Of a stretch of DNA of 64,000 nucleotides, positions 55,268 through 64,000 are shown in pieces. Within the stretch, counting starts at the first letter, position 1; every line of letters begins with the position of its first letter. The translations under genes and the position numbers were made by a program. The notes beneath the pieces are model-generated. The model was not told the origin of the DNA. It ran no database searches and saw only the letters and a list, made by a program, of their open reading frames with translations. Origin of the DNA: Pasteurella sp030783905 (GTDB lineage Bacteria; Pseudomonadota; Gammaproteobacteria; Enterobacterales; Pasteurellaceae); the NCBI GenBank assembly GCA_051122655.1, contig CP182107.1, positions 1,798,001 to 1,862,000 on the forward strand, in the 5' to 3' direction.

Positions 55268-55293
55268 CACAAGTGACAGCTTGTGTTTTTTTT
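55268..55293 (+). terminator. Terminator after gabD
   Basis: CACAAG and CTTGTG form a 6-bp stem around TGACAG, followed by eight T. Confidence 0.8.
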
Positions 55294-55330
55294 GTTTTAA
55301 CAAAATGAAAACTAAATAATTTTCTTGGTT

Positions 55331-55358
55331 TTGAGCCAGACTAAGAATAGCCTATAAT
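55331..55358 (+). promoter_or_regulatory. Promoter of the hsd locus
   Basis: TTGAGC (55331-55336), a 16-bp spacer and TATAAT (55353-55358) lie 44 bp before the hsdM start. Confidence 0.6.
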
Positions 55359-55389
55359 GCCAAAGATAATTTCTTTCACATAATTCAGC

Positions 55390-55416
55390 ATGGATAATAA
55401 AAATGAATCATCTTGA
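55390..55416 (+). CDS. Possible 8-residue leader ORF overlapping the hsdM start
   Basis: ATG GAT AAT AAA AAT GAA TCA TCT TGA encodes MDNKNESS. It begins 13 bases before the hsdM ATG in another frame and ends within hsdM. hsdM lacks a good Shine-Dalgarno sequence, so competition for initiation is possible; chance is equally plausible. Confidence 0.2.
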   Translation: MDNKNESS

Positions 55417-57109
55417 ACAACAATATTTAAATGAACTTGACGCCAAATTATGGAAATCCGCCGATAAACTTCGCTCTAATATGGACGCCGCCAATTATAA
55501 ACACGTCATTTTAAGTTTAATTTTCCTCAAATATGTCTCCGATGCCTTTTTAGCCCGCCAACAAAGTATTCAACAACAATTAACCGATCCTGACCATCTC
55601 TATTATCTTGACCCCAGTTTTTACGAAAGTGAGGACGAATACCAACAAGCCCTGGCGAACGAGCTTGAACAATTAGATTATTACACCGAAGAAAATGTAT
55701 TTTGGGTGCCAAAAGAAGCCCGTTGGGATACCTTAAAAGCCAAAGCCACCACGCCCGTAGGTGCCGTGTTATGGCAAAATGAAAAAGGCGAAGACGTGAA
55801 AATGCGTAACGTCTCTTGGTTGGTGGATCTTGCCTTAGAGACCATTGAAAAAAGCAACCCAAAACTCAAAAATATCCTCTCTCGCATTAGTCAATATCAA
55901 GTAGAAGATCACCGCTTAATTGATCTGATTAGCTTATTTTCAGACACCTCTTTTGCCAATCCTGAATATCAAGACGAAAAACTCAATTTAAAAAGCAAAG
56001 ATATTTTAGGGCATGTTTATGAATATTTCCTCGGTCAATTTGCCCTCGCCGAAGGCAAACAAGGTGGGCAATATTACACCCCGAAAAGCATCGTCAGCCT
56101 GATTGTGGAAATGTTGCAACCTTATCAAGGGCGGGTGTTCGACCCAGCCATGGGAAGCGGGGGATTTTTTGTGTCTAATGATAAATTTATTGAAAACCAC
56201 GCCCAAGAAAAACATTACGCCAGTGATGAACAACGCCGCCGTATTTCCATTTATGGGCAAGAAGCCAACCCCACCACATGGAAACTCGCCGCCATGAACA
56301 TGGTGATTCGCGGTATTGATTTTAATTTTGGCAAAAAACACGCCGACAGTTTCACGGAAGATCAACATCCTGATTTGCGTGCGGATTTTGTGATGGCAAA
56401 CCCACCTTTCAACTTAAAAGAATGGTGGCATAAAAGTTTAGAAAATGATGCTCGCTGGCAATATGGCACACCGCCTGAGGGCAATGCCAACTTTGCTTGG
56501 ATGCAGCACATGCTCTACCACCTTGCCCCAACGGGTTCCATGGCATTGTTATTGGCAAACGGCAGTATGAGTAGCAACACAGGCGGTGAAGGGGAAATTC
56601 GCAAACGCCTGATTGAGGAAGATGTGGTGGAATGTATGGTCGCCTTACCGGGGCAATTGTTTACCAATACTCAAATCCCAGCTTGTATCTGGTTTCTGAG
56701 CAAAGACAAAAAGAACGGCGTGTCCTTTGATAAGAAAAAACGCAATCGCAGTGGCGAAGTGTTATTTATCGACGCCCGTCAATTGGGCTATATGAAAGAT
56801 CGTGTGTTGCGTGATTTCACTGAAGCCGACAGCCAAAAAATCGTGCAAACCTTCCACAGCTGGCAATATGGTGAAGATTACCAAGATGAAGCAGGCTTTT
56901 GCTATTCCGCCACCCTTGCCGACATTCAAAAACACGACTACATCTTAACCCCAGGGCGTTATGTGGGGGCTGTGGCACAAGAAGAAGACAGCGAACCTTT
57001 TGCCGAAAAAATGCAAAAACTCACCGCACTTTTAAACCAACAAATGGCAGAAGGCGAACGCTTAAATGCCGAGATTAAAAAGAATTTAGCGGGGTTGGGG
57101 TATGAGTAG
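55403..57109 (+). CDS. hsdM: Type I restriction-modification system methyltransferase subunit
   Basis: 568 residues. An N-terminal helical HsdM domain (LNELDAKLWKSADKLRSNMDAANYKHVILSLIFLKY in parts) precedes the N6-adenine methyltransferase domain. The SAM motif is FDPAMGSGGFFV and the catalytic motif is NPPFNLKEWW (N-P-P-F). QGGQYYTPKSIVSLI is the usual link between the domains. It modifies host DNA with HsdS and supports restriction with HsdR. It overlaps hsdS by 8 bp. The sequence is richer in GC than the downstream cargo genes, and it holds an exact uptake signal (57023-57031). Confidence 0.96.
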   Translation: MNHLEQQYLNELDAKLWKSADKLRSNMDAANYKHVILSLIFLKYVSDAFLARQQSIQQQLTDPDHLYYLDPSFYESEDEYQQALANELEQLDYYTEENVFWVPKEARWDTLKAKATTPVGAVLWQNEKGEDVKMRNVSWLVDLALETIEKSNPKLKNILSRISQYQVEDHRLIDLISLFSDTSFANPEYQDEKLNLKSKDILGHVYEYFLGQFALAEGKQGGQYYTPKSIVSLIVEMLQPYQGRVFDPAMGSGGFFVSNDKFIENHAQEKHYASDEQRRRISIYGQEANPTTWKLAAMNMVIRGIDFNFGKKHADSFTEDQHPDLRADFVMANPPFNLKEWWHKSLENDARWQYGTPPEGNANFAWMQHMLYHLAPTGSMALLLANGSMSSNTGGEGEIRKRLIEEDVVECMVALPGQLFTNTQIPACIWFLSKDKKNGVSFDKKKRNRSGEVLFIDARQLGYMKDRVLRDFTEADSQKIVQTFHSWQYGEDYQDEAGFCYSATLADIQKHDYILTPGRYVGAVAQEEDSEPFAEKMQKLTALLNQQMAEGERLNAEIKKNLAGLGYE

Positions 57110-58508
57110 TTGGAAAAAGGTTAAATTAAAAGATATATGCTCAAAGATTGGAAGTGGATCCACGCCTAGGGGAGGGAATAATGTCTATTTACATAGTGGA
57201 ATAATTAGTTTAATTAGAAGCCAGAATATTCATAATCATGGGTTTATTGCTGATGGACTAGTTTATATTGATCAAGAAAAAGCAGATAAATTAAAAAATG
57301 TTATTGTTGAAGAAAACGATGTTTTAATAAATATTACGGGGGATTCTGTCGCAAGAGTAGCACTAGTTGATAAAATGTATTTACCAGCTAGAGTAAATCA
57401 ACATGTTGCGATATTAAGAGCAGTTCCTGAAATTTTAGATCATAGGTATTTGAAATATTATCTAGTTAATTTACCTACTCAACAGCATTTGTTAACTTTA
57501 GCATCATCTGGTGCAACTAGAAATGCTTTGACTAAATCAATGCTAGAAAATCTGGAAATTTTATTACCTAATATCAATGATCAAAGAAGAATAGCTGATT
57601 CCTTGGAAATTCTAGATAATAAAATCCAACTCAACACCCAAACCAACCAAACCCTCGAACAAATAGCCCAAGCGATTTTTAAAAGTTGGTTTGTGGATTT
57701 CGACCCTGTCAAAGCCAAAATTGATGCCATCACCAACGGCGGCACTCACGCCGACGCCGAGCGTGCCGCTATGCAAGTGATTTCTGGCAAAACCAACGCC
57801 GAACTTACTCAAATGCAACAAACCAACCCCGATGCTTACAAAACCCTCGAAAAAACAGCCGCACTTTTCCCAAGTGAAATGGTGGAAAGTGAGTTGGGCG
57901 ACGTGCCGAAGGGGTGGGGGATTGGATGTATTGGCGACATAGCAACTGCAAAAGGTGGATATGCATTCAAAAGTAGCCAGTTTGAACAAAAAGGAAATCC
58001 TGTAATAAAAATTAAAAATATTACTTCAACAGGAAATATTATTCTAGAAGATTGTCAATGTATTAATGATCTGGTTGCAAATGTAGCTTCTAAATTTAAA
58101 CTTTCAGATGGTGATTTTTTGATGGCAATGACAGGTGCTACTGTAGGAAAAATAGGTATATATGTATCTGATGGAAGATGTGCTTTTGTAAATCAACGAG
58201 TTGCAAAGTTTGAGTCCAAATTATTCAAAAATATACCTTGCTGGTATACCTATAATTTAATTAGAAGATCTGATGTTTCAGAGAAAATTATCGGAAGTGC
58301 TCAAGGAAGTGCTCAAGCTAATATTAGCTCAAGTGGGATTGAACAAGTTGCTATTATGCTGCCTATTAGAGATTTGATCTATTTATACCAGTCTACAGTT
58401 TCTCATTTATATGAGAAATGGATTGCTAATCATAAAGAACTTTTAAAGCTAAAAATGACAAGAGATACTTTATTACCAAAGTTGCTTTCGGGAGAACTAA
58501 ATAATTAA
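57102..58508 (+). CDS. hsdS: Type I restriction-modification system specificity subunit
   Basis: 468 residues with two target-recognition domains. The first spans about residues 1-165 (KVKLKDICSKIGSGSTPRGG). The central conserved helix region, about 170-265, contains TNQTLEQIAQAIFKSWFVDFDPVKAK. The second recognition domain, about 270-450, starts PKGWGIGCIGDIATAKGGYAF and is followed by RDTLLPKLLSGEL. Each domain reads half of a bipartite target. Base composition alternates: AT-rich in both recognition domains and GC-richer in the central region, a mark of domain exchange. The target sequence cannot be predicted from this. Confidence 0.95.
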   Translation: MSSWKKVKLKDICSKIGSGSTPRGGNNVYLHSGIISLIRSQNIHNHGFIADGLVYIDQEKADKLKNVIVEENDVLINITGDSVARVALVDKMYLPARVNQHVAILRAVPEILDHRYLKYYLVNLPTQQHLLTLASSGATRNALTKSMLENLEILLPNINDQRRIADSLEILDNKIQLNTQTNQTLEQIAQAIFKSWFVDFDPVKAKIDAITNGGTHADAERAAMQVISGKTNAELTQMQQTNPDAYKTLEKTAALFPSEMVESELGDVPKGWGIGCIGDIATAKGGYAFKSSQFEQKGNPVIKIKNITSTGNIILEDCQCINDLVANVASKFKLSDGDFLMAMTGATVGKIGIYVSDGRCAFVNQRVAKFESKLFKNIPCWYTYNLIRRSDVSEKIIGSAQGSAQANISSSGIEQVAIMLPIRDLIYLYQSTVSHLYEKWIANHKELLKLKMTRDTLLPKLLSGELNN

Positions 58509-58568
58509 AAAGTAGGATGGGTTAAAGACCATCATTCAATAGAAATATGGGACTAAGGAGAGGATTAT

Positions 58569-60134
58569 ATGTCAGATCATTATAATAAATTTAATAATGA
58601 GTTAATGCCCTTATGGAATCAAATTTTAGAAAAAATAGAGAAGATTGACGCGAAAGGTTTAGAAACTTCATCAAGAGATAAAATTGCAAGACTAAAAAAA
58701 GTTGTGGCATATATATCATCGATGCTTGAGTCAATGGATCCTGATTTTGTACCATTATCTATATTAAGAAATGTACAATCTCCATTAAATAATATTATAA
58801 GCTCTTTGGATGATTATATTAGTTCTAATAATATTGGTTATATTGATAATATAAATAATAGCTATTTAGATACTTTTCTGAAAGATTTAATGCCATTTTT
58901 GCTTTATAAAGGCACCAAAATTGAAGCACTGCAAAATGCATTGAGTGAGTATTCAAAAACTGTTTCTGAACATTCATTGTCCTATCTAGATGAGCTTAAA
59001 TCCTGTATTCAGGAAGGAAAAGAAATTAAAGAAGATATACAAAAAATTCTAGATGATTTGTCAGAAAAAGAGAAAAGAATAGATGATTATCATGAATCTC
59101 TTTTTAAAGAAGATGGATTCGAAGATGAAATTAATCAATTAGTAATCGATCTTAGAGATAAATCTGGTGAAATGAATGAATTATATAATGAAATTTTCGA
59201 AGATGAAGGGGTTAAAGAAAAAATCAATCTCTATTTAGAAGAAGCTGAGACAGATAAAAAGTCTATTTCATCGTTAAAAAAGAGCTCATCCGAAATGATT
59301 GATGAATTTAAAAACTTTCATACGGCTATTTTTGGTGAAGAAAATGAAAATGGTGAAAGAGAAGGGGGATTAAAAAATGAGATTAATATGCGTAGAAAAG
59401 AATTAGATGAATTCAAAACTATGCAGCAAGAGCGTTATAAAGAACTTAATAAGCAAATTGAGAGTTTATTACCTGGAGCTACATCTGCAGGATTAGCCAA
59501 AGCTTATAGCGACATGAAGGGAGATTTTAGTCAGGCTGTTAAAAATTATGGTTATCTATTTTATCTTTCGTTGCTTTTATTATTAGCCATTATTATTTTA
59601 GTGCATTATATTCCAGTTATTTTTGGCTTTCCTGAATTATCATTGGGCTATGTCATATCAAATTTACCAAAATTAACAACTTTGGCTGTGGATGGGACTA
59701 ATGAAGCAGTCAATTTGACAGGGAATATTGCAATGAATACTAGTGAACCATCCGTCAGTTCTCAAATTTTTATTATATTAAAGAGTTTAGTCTTTAAACT
59801 GTCATTTATTTTACCGGCTCTATGGCTTGTGCTTTTTGCCTCTAAAAGACGAAATGAAGCACAACGTTTAGAGCAAGAATATGCACATAAAGAGGCATTA
59901 GCAAAATCCTATGATAGTTATAAGCAACAAATCGAAAAACTCAAACAAGAAGATCAGGATAAACTTCTTCCTTTATTAATGGAGAATATGCTTAAAGCGA
60001 TTGCATTAAATCCAGCAGAAACATTAGATAAAAATCATAAAGATCCGATGCCAATAGAAGAAGTGATGAATAGAAAAGAAATTTGGAATATTTTGGATAA
60101 GTTTAAGGATTTAGTAACGCCTAAGAAATCATAA
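58569..60134 (+). CDS. Coiled-coil two-TM membrane protein inserted in the hsd locus
   Basis: A 521-residue protein I cannot assign to a family. Residues 1-300 are almost wholly helical and charged (coiled coil about 140-300). A conserved-looking hinge LLPGATSAGLAKAYSDMK starts at residue 300. Two membrane helices follow at about 327-352 and 400-424, with a 45-residue loop between them. The C-terminal part (425-521) is cytoplasmic-looking coiled coil ending PIEEVMNRKEIWNILDKF. A strong AAGGAGAGG ribosome-binding site lies 60 bp after hsdS. Sequence is AT-rich with no uptake signal. Its position resembles restriction-linked ORFs found inside other type I loci. A role as a membrane-bound defence component is inference. 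Confidence 0.75.
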   Translation: MSDHYNKFNNELMPLWNQILEKIEKIDAKGLETSSRDKIARLKKVVAYISSMLESMDPDFVPLSILRNVQSPLNNIISSLDDYISSNNIGYIDNINNSYLDTFLKDLMPFLLYKGTKIEALQNALSEYSKTVSEHSLSYLDELKSCIQEGKEIKEDIQKILDDLSEKEKRIDDYHESLFKEDGFEDEINQLVIDLRDKSGEMNELYNEIFEDEGVKEKINLYLEEAETDKKSISSLKKSSSEMIDEFKNFHTAIFGEENENGEREGGLKNEINMRRKELDEFKTMQQERYKELNKQIESLLPGATSAGLAKAYSDMKGDFSQAVKNYGYLFYLSLLLLLAIIILVHYIPVIFGFPELSLGYVISNLPKLTTLAVDGTNEAVNLTGNIAMNTSEPSVSSQIFIILKSLVFKLSFILPALWLVLFASKRRNEAQRLEQEYAHKEALAKSYDSYKQQIEKLKQEDQDKLLPLLMENMLKAIALNPAETLDKNHKDPMPIEEVMNRKEIWNILDKFKDLVTPKKS

Positions 60135-60148
60135 GTATTATTGTCTAA

Positions 60149-60177
60149 TCAGGCAAATAACATCATTATTTGCCTGA
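60149..60177 (+). terminator. Hairpin between the coiled-coil gene and the Abi gene
   Basis: TCAGGCAAATAA and TTATTTGCCTGA form a perfect 12-bp stem with loop CATCA. The following T-tract is weak (CAATTT), so termination may be partial. Confidence 0.6.
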
Positions 60178-60223
60178 CAATTTAAGGTAAAAATAAGATT
60201 TTGATATTTTTAAGAGGAAAGGA

Positions 60224-61153
60224 ATGGTAACACCGATTAAGCAGTGGTTGAGTTTTTCTGAACAAGCAGATTTACTTGAGCGTAGAAAATTGCTTTTTGA
60301 TAATCGATTAAGATTAGAAAATTATCTGAGCCGAATTGGTTATTATCGATTGAGTGGGTATTTTCATCCTTTCCGGCAATGGGATGAACAACGAGAAATA
60401 TTATTAGATGATTTTATGCCAAATAGCCGTTTTGAAGATGTCCTTGCCCTGTACTTATTTGATAAAAAATTACGTTTATTGGCTTTAGATGCTCTAGAGC
60501 GTATTGAAACAGCAGTAAAAGTAGATATTTCACATTTATTAGGTGAAAAAGATCCTTTGGCATATAGAAATCCTTGTTATTTTGATGGGAAATTTACTCA
60601 AGATCATCAACGGAGTAGCGATTATCAAGATTGGATCAATTATATTGATAAGCTCATAGAGAGAGCAAAGCGCAGAAAAATGGTTTGCGTTACACATAAT
60701 ATGAATAAATACGGTGATTTACCGATTTGGGCGATTTGTGGTTTATGGGATTTTGGTGCAATGTCTAAATTGTATGAAGGAATGAAGAAAAATGATCGAG
60801 ATAAAATAGCACAAAAGTATGGTGCGAAGACGGGTAAAGCATTTTCACAATGGTTAAAAAGCTTAAACGAAATTCGTAATATTTGTGCTCATCATGATCG
60901 CCTTTGGAACGCAAGGATTGTCATAAAATCTTCCCCTATTGATGCAGATTACTGGAATAGAATTGATAATAATCGTCCATTTTTCTATTTTTGTCTTATG
61001 AAGCAAATGCTTGATGTTCTTTGTCCAAAATCTAAATGGAGTGAACGATTTACGACGTTAATGCGAGAATTTCCTAAACACGATAGTGCCAAAATTAATT
61101 TACAAGTATTTGGTTTACCGAAGGGTTATCAGAACTGGGATTTATGGAAATAA
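60224..61153 (+). CDS. Abi_2-family (AbiD/AbiF-like) HEPN abortive-infection protein
   Basis: 309 residues of the Abi_2 family. RIGYYRLSGYFHPFRQW (about 37-53) is the family N-terminal signature, and EIRNICAHHDRLWNARI (216-232) holds the HEPN RNase motif R218-x4-H223 followed by H224. Also present is DLPIWAICGLWDFGAMSKLYEGM. Abi_2 proteins confer abortive phage resistance in lactococci and are considered HEPN ribonucleases, so it is a candidate toxin that acts on RNA when phage defence is triggered. GAGGAAAGG precedes the ATG. It lies between the membrane protein gene and hsdR and has no uptake signal. Confidence 0.87.
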   Translation: MVTPIKQWLSFSEQADLLERRKLLFDNRLRLENYLSRIGYYRLSGYFHPFRQWDEQREILLDDFMPNSRFEDVLALYLFDKKLRLLALDALERIETAVKVDISHLLGEKDPLAYRNPCYFDGKFTQDHQRSSDYQDWINYIDKLIERAKRRKMVCVTHNMNKYGDLPIWAICGLWDFGAMSKLYEGMKKNDRDKIAQKYGAKTGKAFSQWLKSLNEIRNICAHHDRLWNARIVIKSSPIDADYWNRIDNNRPFFYFCLMKQMLDVLCPKSKWSERFTTLMREFPKHDSAKINLQVFGLPKGYQNWDLWK

Positions 61154-61169
61154 ATTTCAGGAAAATAAA

Positions 61170-61206
61170 AACCGCTGTGTGGCGAAATTCGTCAGGGACA
61201 ACGGTT
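61170..61206 (+). ncRNA. Candidate structured RNA element between the Abi gene and hsdR
   Basis: AACCG (61170-61174) pairs with CGGTT (61202-61206) and encloses TGGCG-AAATT-CGTCA, a second 5-bp stem with one G-U pair. CGCTGTG occurs just inside and again just after the element. ATAACT-AG-AGTTAT (61222-61235) and a T-run follow. It could be a leader structure of hsdR or an RNA partner of the Abi protein. Confidence 0.3.
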
Positions 61207-61339
61207 ATATCGCTGTGGATAATAACTAGAGTTATATTTTTTGTCAAATGTAATTTTTAAATTACGATAATGGTACTTTAGATATTCATTAACAATCAAT
61301 AATATAAGTTTATAAGAACTTACCTTACAGGAACACAAC

Positions 61340-64000
61340 ATGATCGACGAAAACACCCTTGAACAGGCGGTGCTTGATTGGTTTAGAGAGACAGGCTGGC
61401 AAACCTTTCACGGCAAGGAATTATTCACCGAGGGGAGGAATCCGCAGCGTCATCAATTAAGTGCGGTGATTTTAGAACCGATTTTTCGCACGCAGTTTGC
61501 TTTGCTTAATCCGCATTTACCTGTGGATTGTGTGGAGCAAGTGTTGGCAAAACTGAAGCAGGCAGAAAGCCGAGATTTGGTGGAGGCAAATCTGGCGTTT
61601 CATAAGTTGCTGATTCACGGTGTGCCAGTCACCTATAAACAAGGTGAGGAAACCTGTTTTGAGACAGCGTTTTTGGTGGATTTTGCTCATCCTGAAAAAA
61701 ATGCGTTTTGGGCGGTGAATCAATTTGAGGTGCGAGGACTTCATTTGCGTCGCCCTGATATTGTGTGTTTTATCAATGGGTTGCCAGTTGCCATTTTGGA
61801 ATTGAAAAATCCTGCCGATGAAAAAACCGATGTGTGGAATGCGTTTCATCAATTGCAAACTTATAAAAATGATCTCTTTGATTTGCTGATGTTTAATGGT
61901 GCCTTGGCAATTTCTGATGGTGTGATCGCAAAAGTGGGTTCTTTAACGGCAGATGAAGAGCGTTTTATGCCTTGGCGTACGGTGAAGAATGAAAATGACA
62001 AACCGACCGTAGAATGGCAGTTAGAAACCTTAATTCGTGGCTTTTTCCGTCCTGATTTATTCACAGATTATTTGCGTTTTTTCATTTTATTCGAGAAGGA
62101 TGAAAAGAACCGTTTAATTAAAAAACAAGCGGGCTATCATCAATTTCATGCGGTGCGAGAGGCGGTAAAAGCCACGGTGATTGCCTCGAGACAAATTGCA
62201 GATGATCAGGTGCAAGAACCTCGTGCTAGTTATGGGCGAGATGTGCAGGTGGGGAGCAAAAAAGCGGGCGTGGTATGGCATACACAAGGCAGTGGGAAGA
62301 GTATTTCCATGTGTTGCTATGCGGGAAAATTATTACAACAGCCTGAAATGGGCAATCCGACCTTAATTGTGGTGACCGATCGGAATGATTTAGATGGTCA
62401 GCTGTTTAAACAATTCTCTTTGGCAAAAGATTTATTAAAACAAGAACCTATACAGGCAGAAAGCCGTGAGCAATTAAGAGAATTATTAGCACGTCGAGAA
62501 GTGGGCGGTGTGATTTTTACGACGGTACAGAAATTTGCCTTACAAGAGGATGAGCAATCCCACCCGTTATTAAATGGTCGTCATAATATTGTGGTGATTT
62601 CCGATGAAGCACACCGTAGTCAATATGGGTTGACAGCAAAACTCAATGCGAAGGGCGAATTTCAATTTGGTTATGCCAAACATATGCGTGATGCCTTGAA
62701 AAATGCGACTTTTATTGGTTTTACGGGCACACCGATTGAAACAGAAGATAAAGACACTCGAGCGGTATTTGGGGATTATGTGTCCATTTATGATATTCAA
62801 GATGCCGTTGATGATGGTGCCACCGTGCCGATTTATTATGAATCTCGCCTTGCTCGTTTAGACATTAACCGTGCGGAAATTGAGGAATTGGCACAACAAT
62901 TCGATGATCTTGTTGAGGAAGAAGAGCAAACCGAAGCGGAACGTATCAAAGGGGAATTTACCCGTTTAGAAAAATTAGTAGGGGCTCAACCTCGTTTGCA
63001 GCAAATAGCCAAGGATTTAATCGCCCATTTTGAAAAACGGCAAGAAAGCCAAGAAGGGAAAGCCATGATTGTGGCGATGAGCCGTGAGATTTGTGTGCAT
63101 TTATACAATGAAATTGTGGCGTTGAAACCCGAGTGGCATAGTGAGGATCCTGCTAAAGGGGCGATTAAGATCGTGATGACGGGATCCGCCGCCGATAAAG
63201 CCTTATTACAGCCACATATTTATAACAAACAAGTAAAACAGGATTTAGAAAAACGCTTTAAAAATCCTGATGATCCGTTGAAATTGGTGATTGTGCGAGA
63301 TATGTGGTTGACGGGATTTGATGCCCCTTGCTGTCATACCATGTATGTGGATAAGCCAATGCGTGGACATAATTTGATGCAGGCAATTGCCCGGGTCAAT
63401 CGTGTGTTTAAAGATAAACCCGGTGGATTAGTGGTGGATTACATTGGTATTGCCAATGAATTAAAACAAGCACTACATACTTATACCAATGCGAAAGGGC
63501 GTGGAAAACCGACCATTGATACTGAAGAAGCCTTTGCTGTGTTGTTAGAAAAAATGGATGCCATCGCAGGGATGTTTGCCACACCACTTGAAGGAAAAGC
63601 CCTTGATATTAGCCAATTTGAAACCAAAGCGATGAGTTTGTTGCCAAAAGCGGCAAACCATATTTTGGGCTTGGATGAGGGGAAAAAACGTTTTGCTGAT
63701 TTGGTGTTGGCGGCGACGAAAGCCTATGCCTTATGTGCCACGTTGGAACAGGCTAAGGCGTATCAACGTAAATTGGCTTTTTATTCTGCAGTGAAAGCGA
63801 TGATGAGCAAAGAACAAATCGGCGATGGGAAATTACGCAAAAAACAGCAAGATCATGTTTTGAAACAGATTTTAGATAATTCCTTAATTGCCGATGGGGT
63901 GGATGATATTTTTAGCCTTTGCGGTTTAGATAAGCCAAACATTGGTCTGCTTTCTGATGAGTTCCTAGAAGATGTTCGTCAGATGGAGCATAAAAATCTG
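61340..64000 (+). CDS. hsdR: Type I restriction-modification system endonuclease subunit (3' end outside the window)
   Basis: The motor and nuclease subunit; 887 codons are visible with no stop. The start is MIDENTLEQAVLDWFRETG at 61340, with AGGA upstream. The PD-(D/E)xK nuclease motif is at D140, E154 and K156 (RRPDIVCFINGLPVAILELK). The superfamily 2 motor has Walker A HTQGSGKS (314-321), SDEAHRSQYG (421-430), FIGFTGTP and, later, the QAIARVNRVF motif. Family length is about 1000 residues, so roughly the last tenth is missing. It lies 186 bp after the Abi gene and has an exact uptake signal (61459-61467). Confidence 0.97.
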   Translation, partial: MIDENTLEQAVLDWFRETGWQTFHGKELFTEGRNPQRHQLSAVILEPIFRTQFALLNPHLPVDCVEQVLAKLKQAESRDLVEANLAFHKLLIHGVPVTYKQGEETCFETAFLVDFAHPEKNAFWAVNQFEVRGLHLRRPDIVCFINGLPVAILELKNPADEKTDVWNAFHQLQTYKNDLFDLLMFNGALAISDGVIAKVGSLTADEERFMPWRTVKNENDKPTVEWQLETLIRGFFRPDLFTDYLRFFILFEKDEKNRLIKKQAGYHQFHAVREAVKATVIASRQIADDQVQEPRASYGRDVQVGSKKAGVVWHTQGSGKSISMCCYAGKLLQQPEMGNPTLIVVTDRNDLDGQLFKQFSLAKDLLKQEPIQAESREQLRELLARREVGGVIFTTVQKFALQEDEQSHPLLNGRHNIVVISDEAHRSQYGLTAKLNAKGEFQFGYAKHMRDALKNATFIGFTGTPIETEDKDTRAVFGDYVSIYDIQDAVDDGATVPIYYESRLARLDINRAEIEELAQQFDDLVEEEEQTEAERIKGEFTRLEKLVGAQPRLQQIAKDLIAHFEKRQESQEGKAMIVAMSREICVHLYNEIVALKPEWHSEDPAKGAIKIVMTGSAADKALLQPHIYNKQVKQDLEKRFKNPDDPLKLVIVRDMWLTGFDAPCCHTMYVDKPMRGHNLMQAIARVNRVFKDKPGGLVVDYIGIANELKQALHTYTNAKGRGKPTIDTEEAFAVLLEKMDAIAGMFATPLEGKALDISQFETKAMSLLPKAANHILGLDEGKKRFADLVLAATKAYALCATLEQAKAYQRKLAFYSAVKAMMSKEQIGDGKLRKKQQDHVLKQILDNSLIADGVDDIFSLCGLDKPNIGLLSDEFLEDVRQMEHKNL

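Overview
The window is chromosomal DNA from a Pasteurellaceae bacterium, most probably the genus Pasteurella. I read this from the 16S rRNA gene, which closely resembles my recollection of P. multocida; from 21 exact copies (hand count, both strands) of the Haemophilus-type DNA uptake signal AAGTGCGGT, where about 0.5 would be expected by chance; and from gene order. No prophage, transposase, insertion sequence or CRISPR array was seen.

Layout. 1-4.9 kb: gyrB (only the last codon or so is outside the window), then a persulfide/sulfide-response cluster (Blh-type metallo-hydrolase, rhodanese with membrane tail, ArsR-type regulator). A 49-residue reading frame with an in-frame UGA lies antisense to the leader of that cluster. 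4.9-10.6 kb: glpX, zapB, mioC, a very likely oriC (three DnaA boxes, 13 GATC sites, three AT-rich 13-mers), mnmG, an AT-rich thioredoxin-like gene and rsmG. 10.7-17.7 kb: the full atpIBEFHAGDC operon behind a consensus CRP site, with structured intercistronic RNA around atpE. 17.7-26.2 kb: tusA, yigZ-trkH-hemG and a complete rrn operon (16S, tRNA-Glu, 23S, 5S), as at the E. coli rrnA locus. 26.2-37.6 kb: a small secreted unknown, yfbU, mlaA, carA and carB separated by PhzF-like and DJ-1/PfpI-like genes, gpmA, envC and yibQ.

37.7-53.3 kb: a Fur-box TonB-dependent heme-type receptor, the competence gene comM behind a CRP-S site, engB, a DUF535 gene and trmL. Then comes a Slam outer-membrane translocon with two TbpB-like surface lipoproteins, arranged around rsmD and splitting the usual rsmD-ftsYEX neighbourhood. 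A flavin reductase follows ftsX. 53.8-64 kb: gabD, then a type I restriction-modification locus (hsdM, hsdS, hsdR) whose S and R genes are separated by a 521-residue coiled-coil, two-TM membrane protein and an Abi_2-family HEPN protein.

The features most worth following up are the interrupted hsd locus (a composite defence module), the Slam/lipoprotein/heme-receptor set, the possible UGA-containing small membrane protein near the persulfide operon, and the oriC. All family calls rest on reading motifs and on memory of the families; no database search was run.
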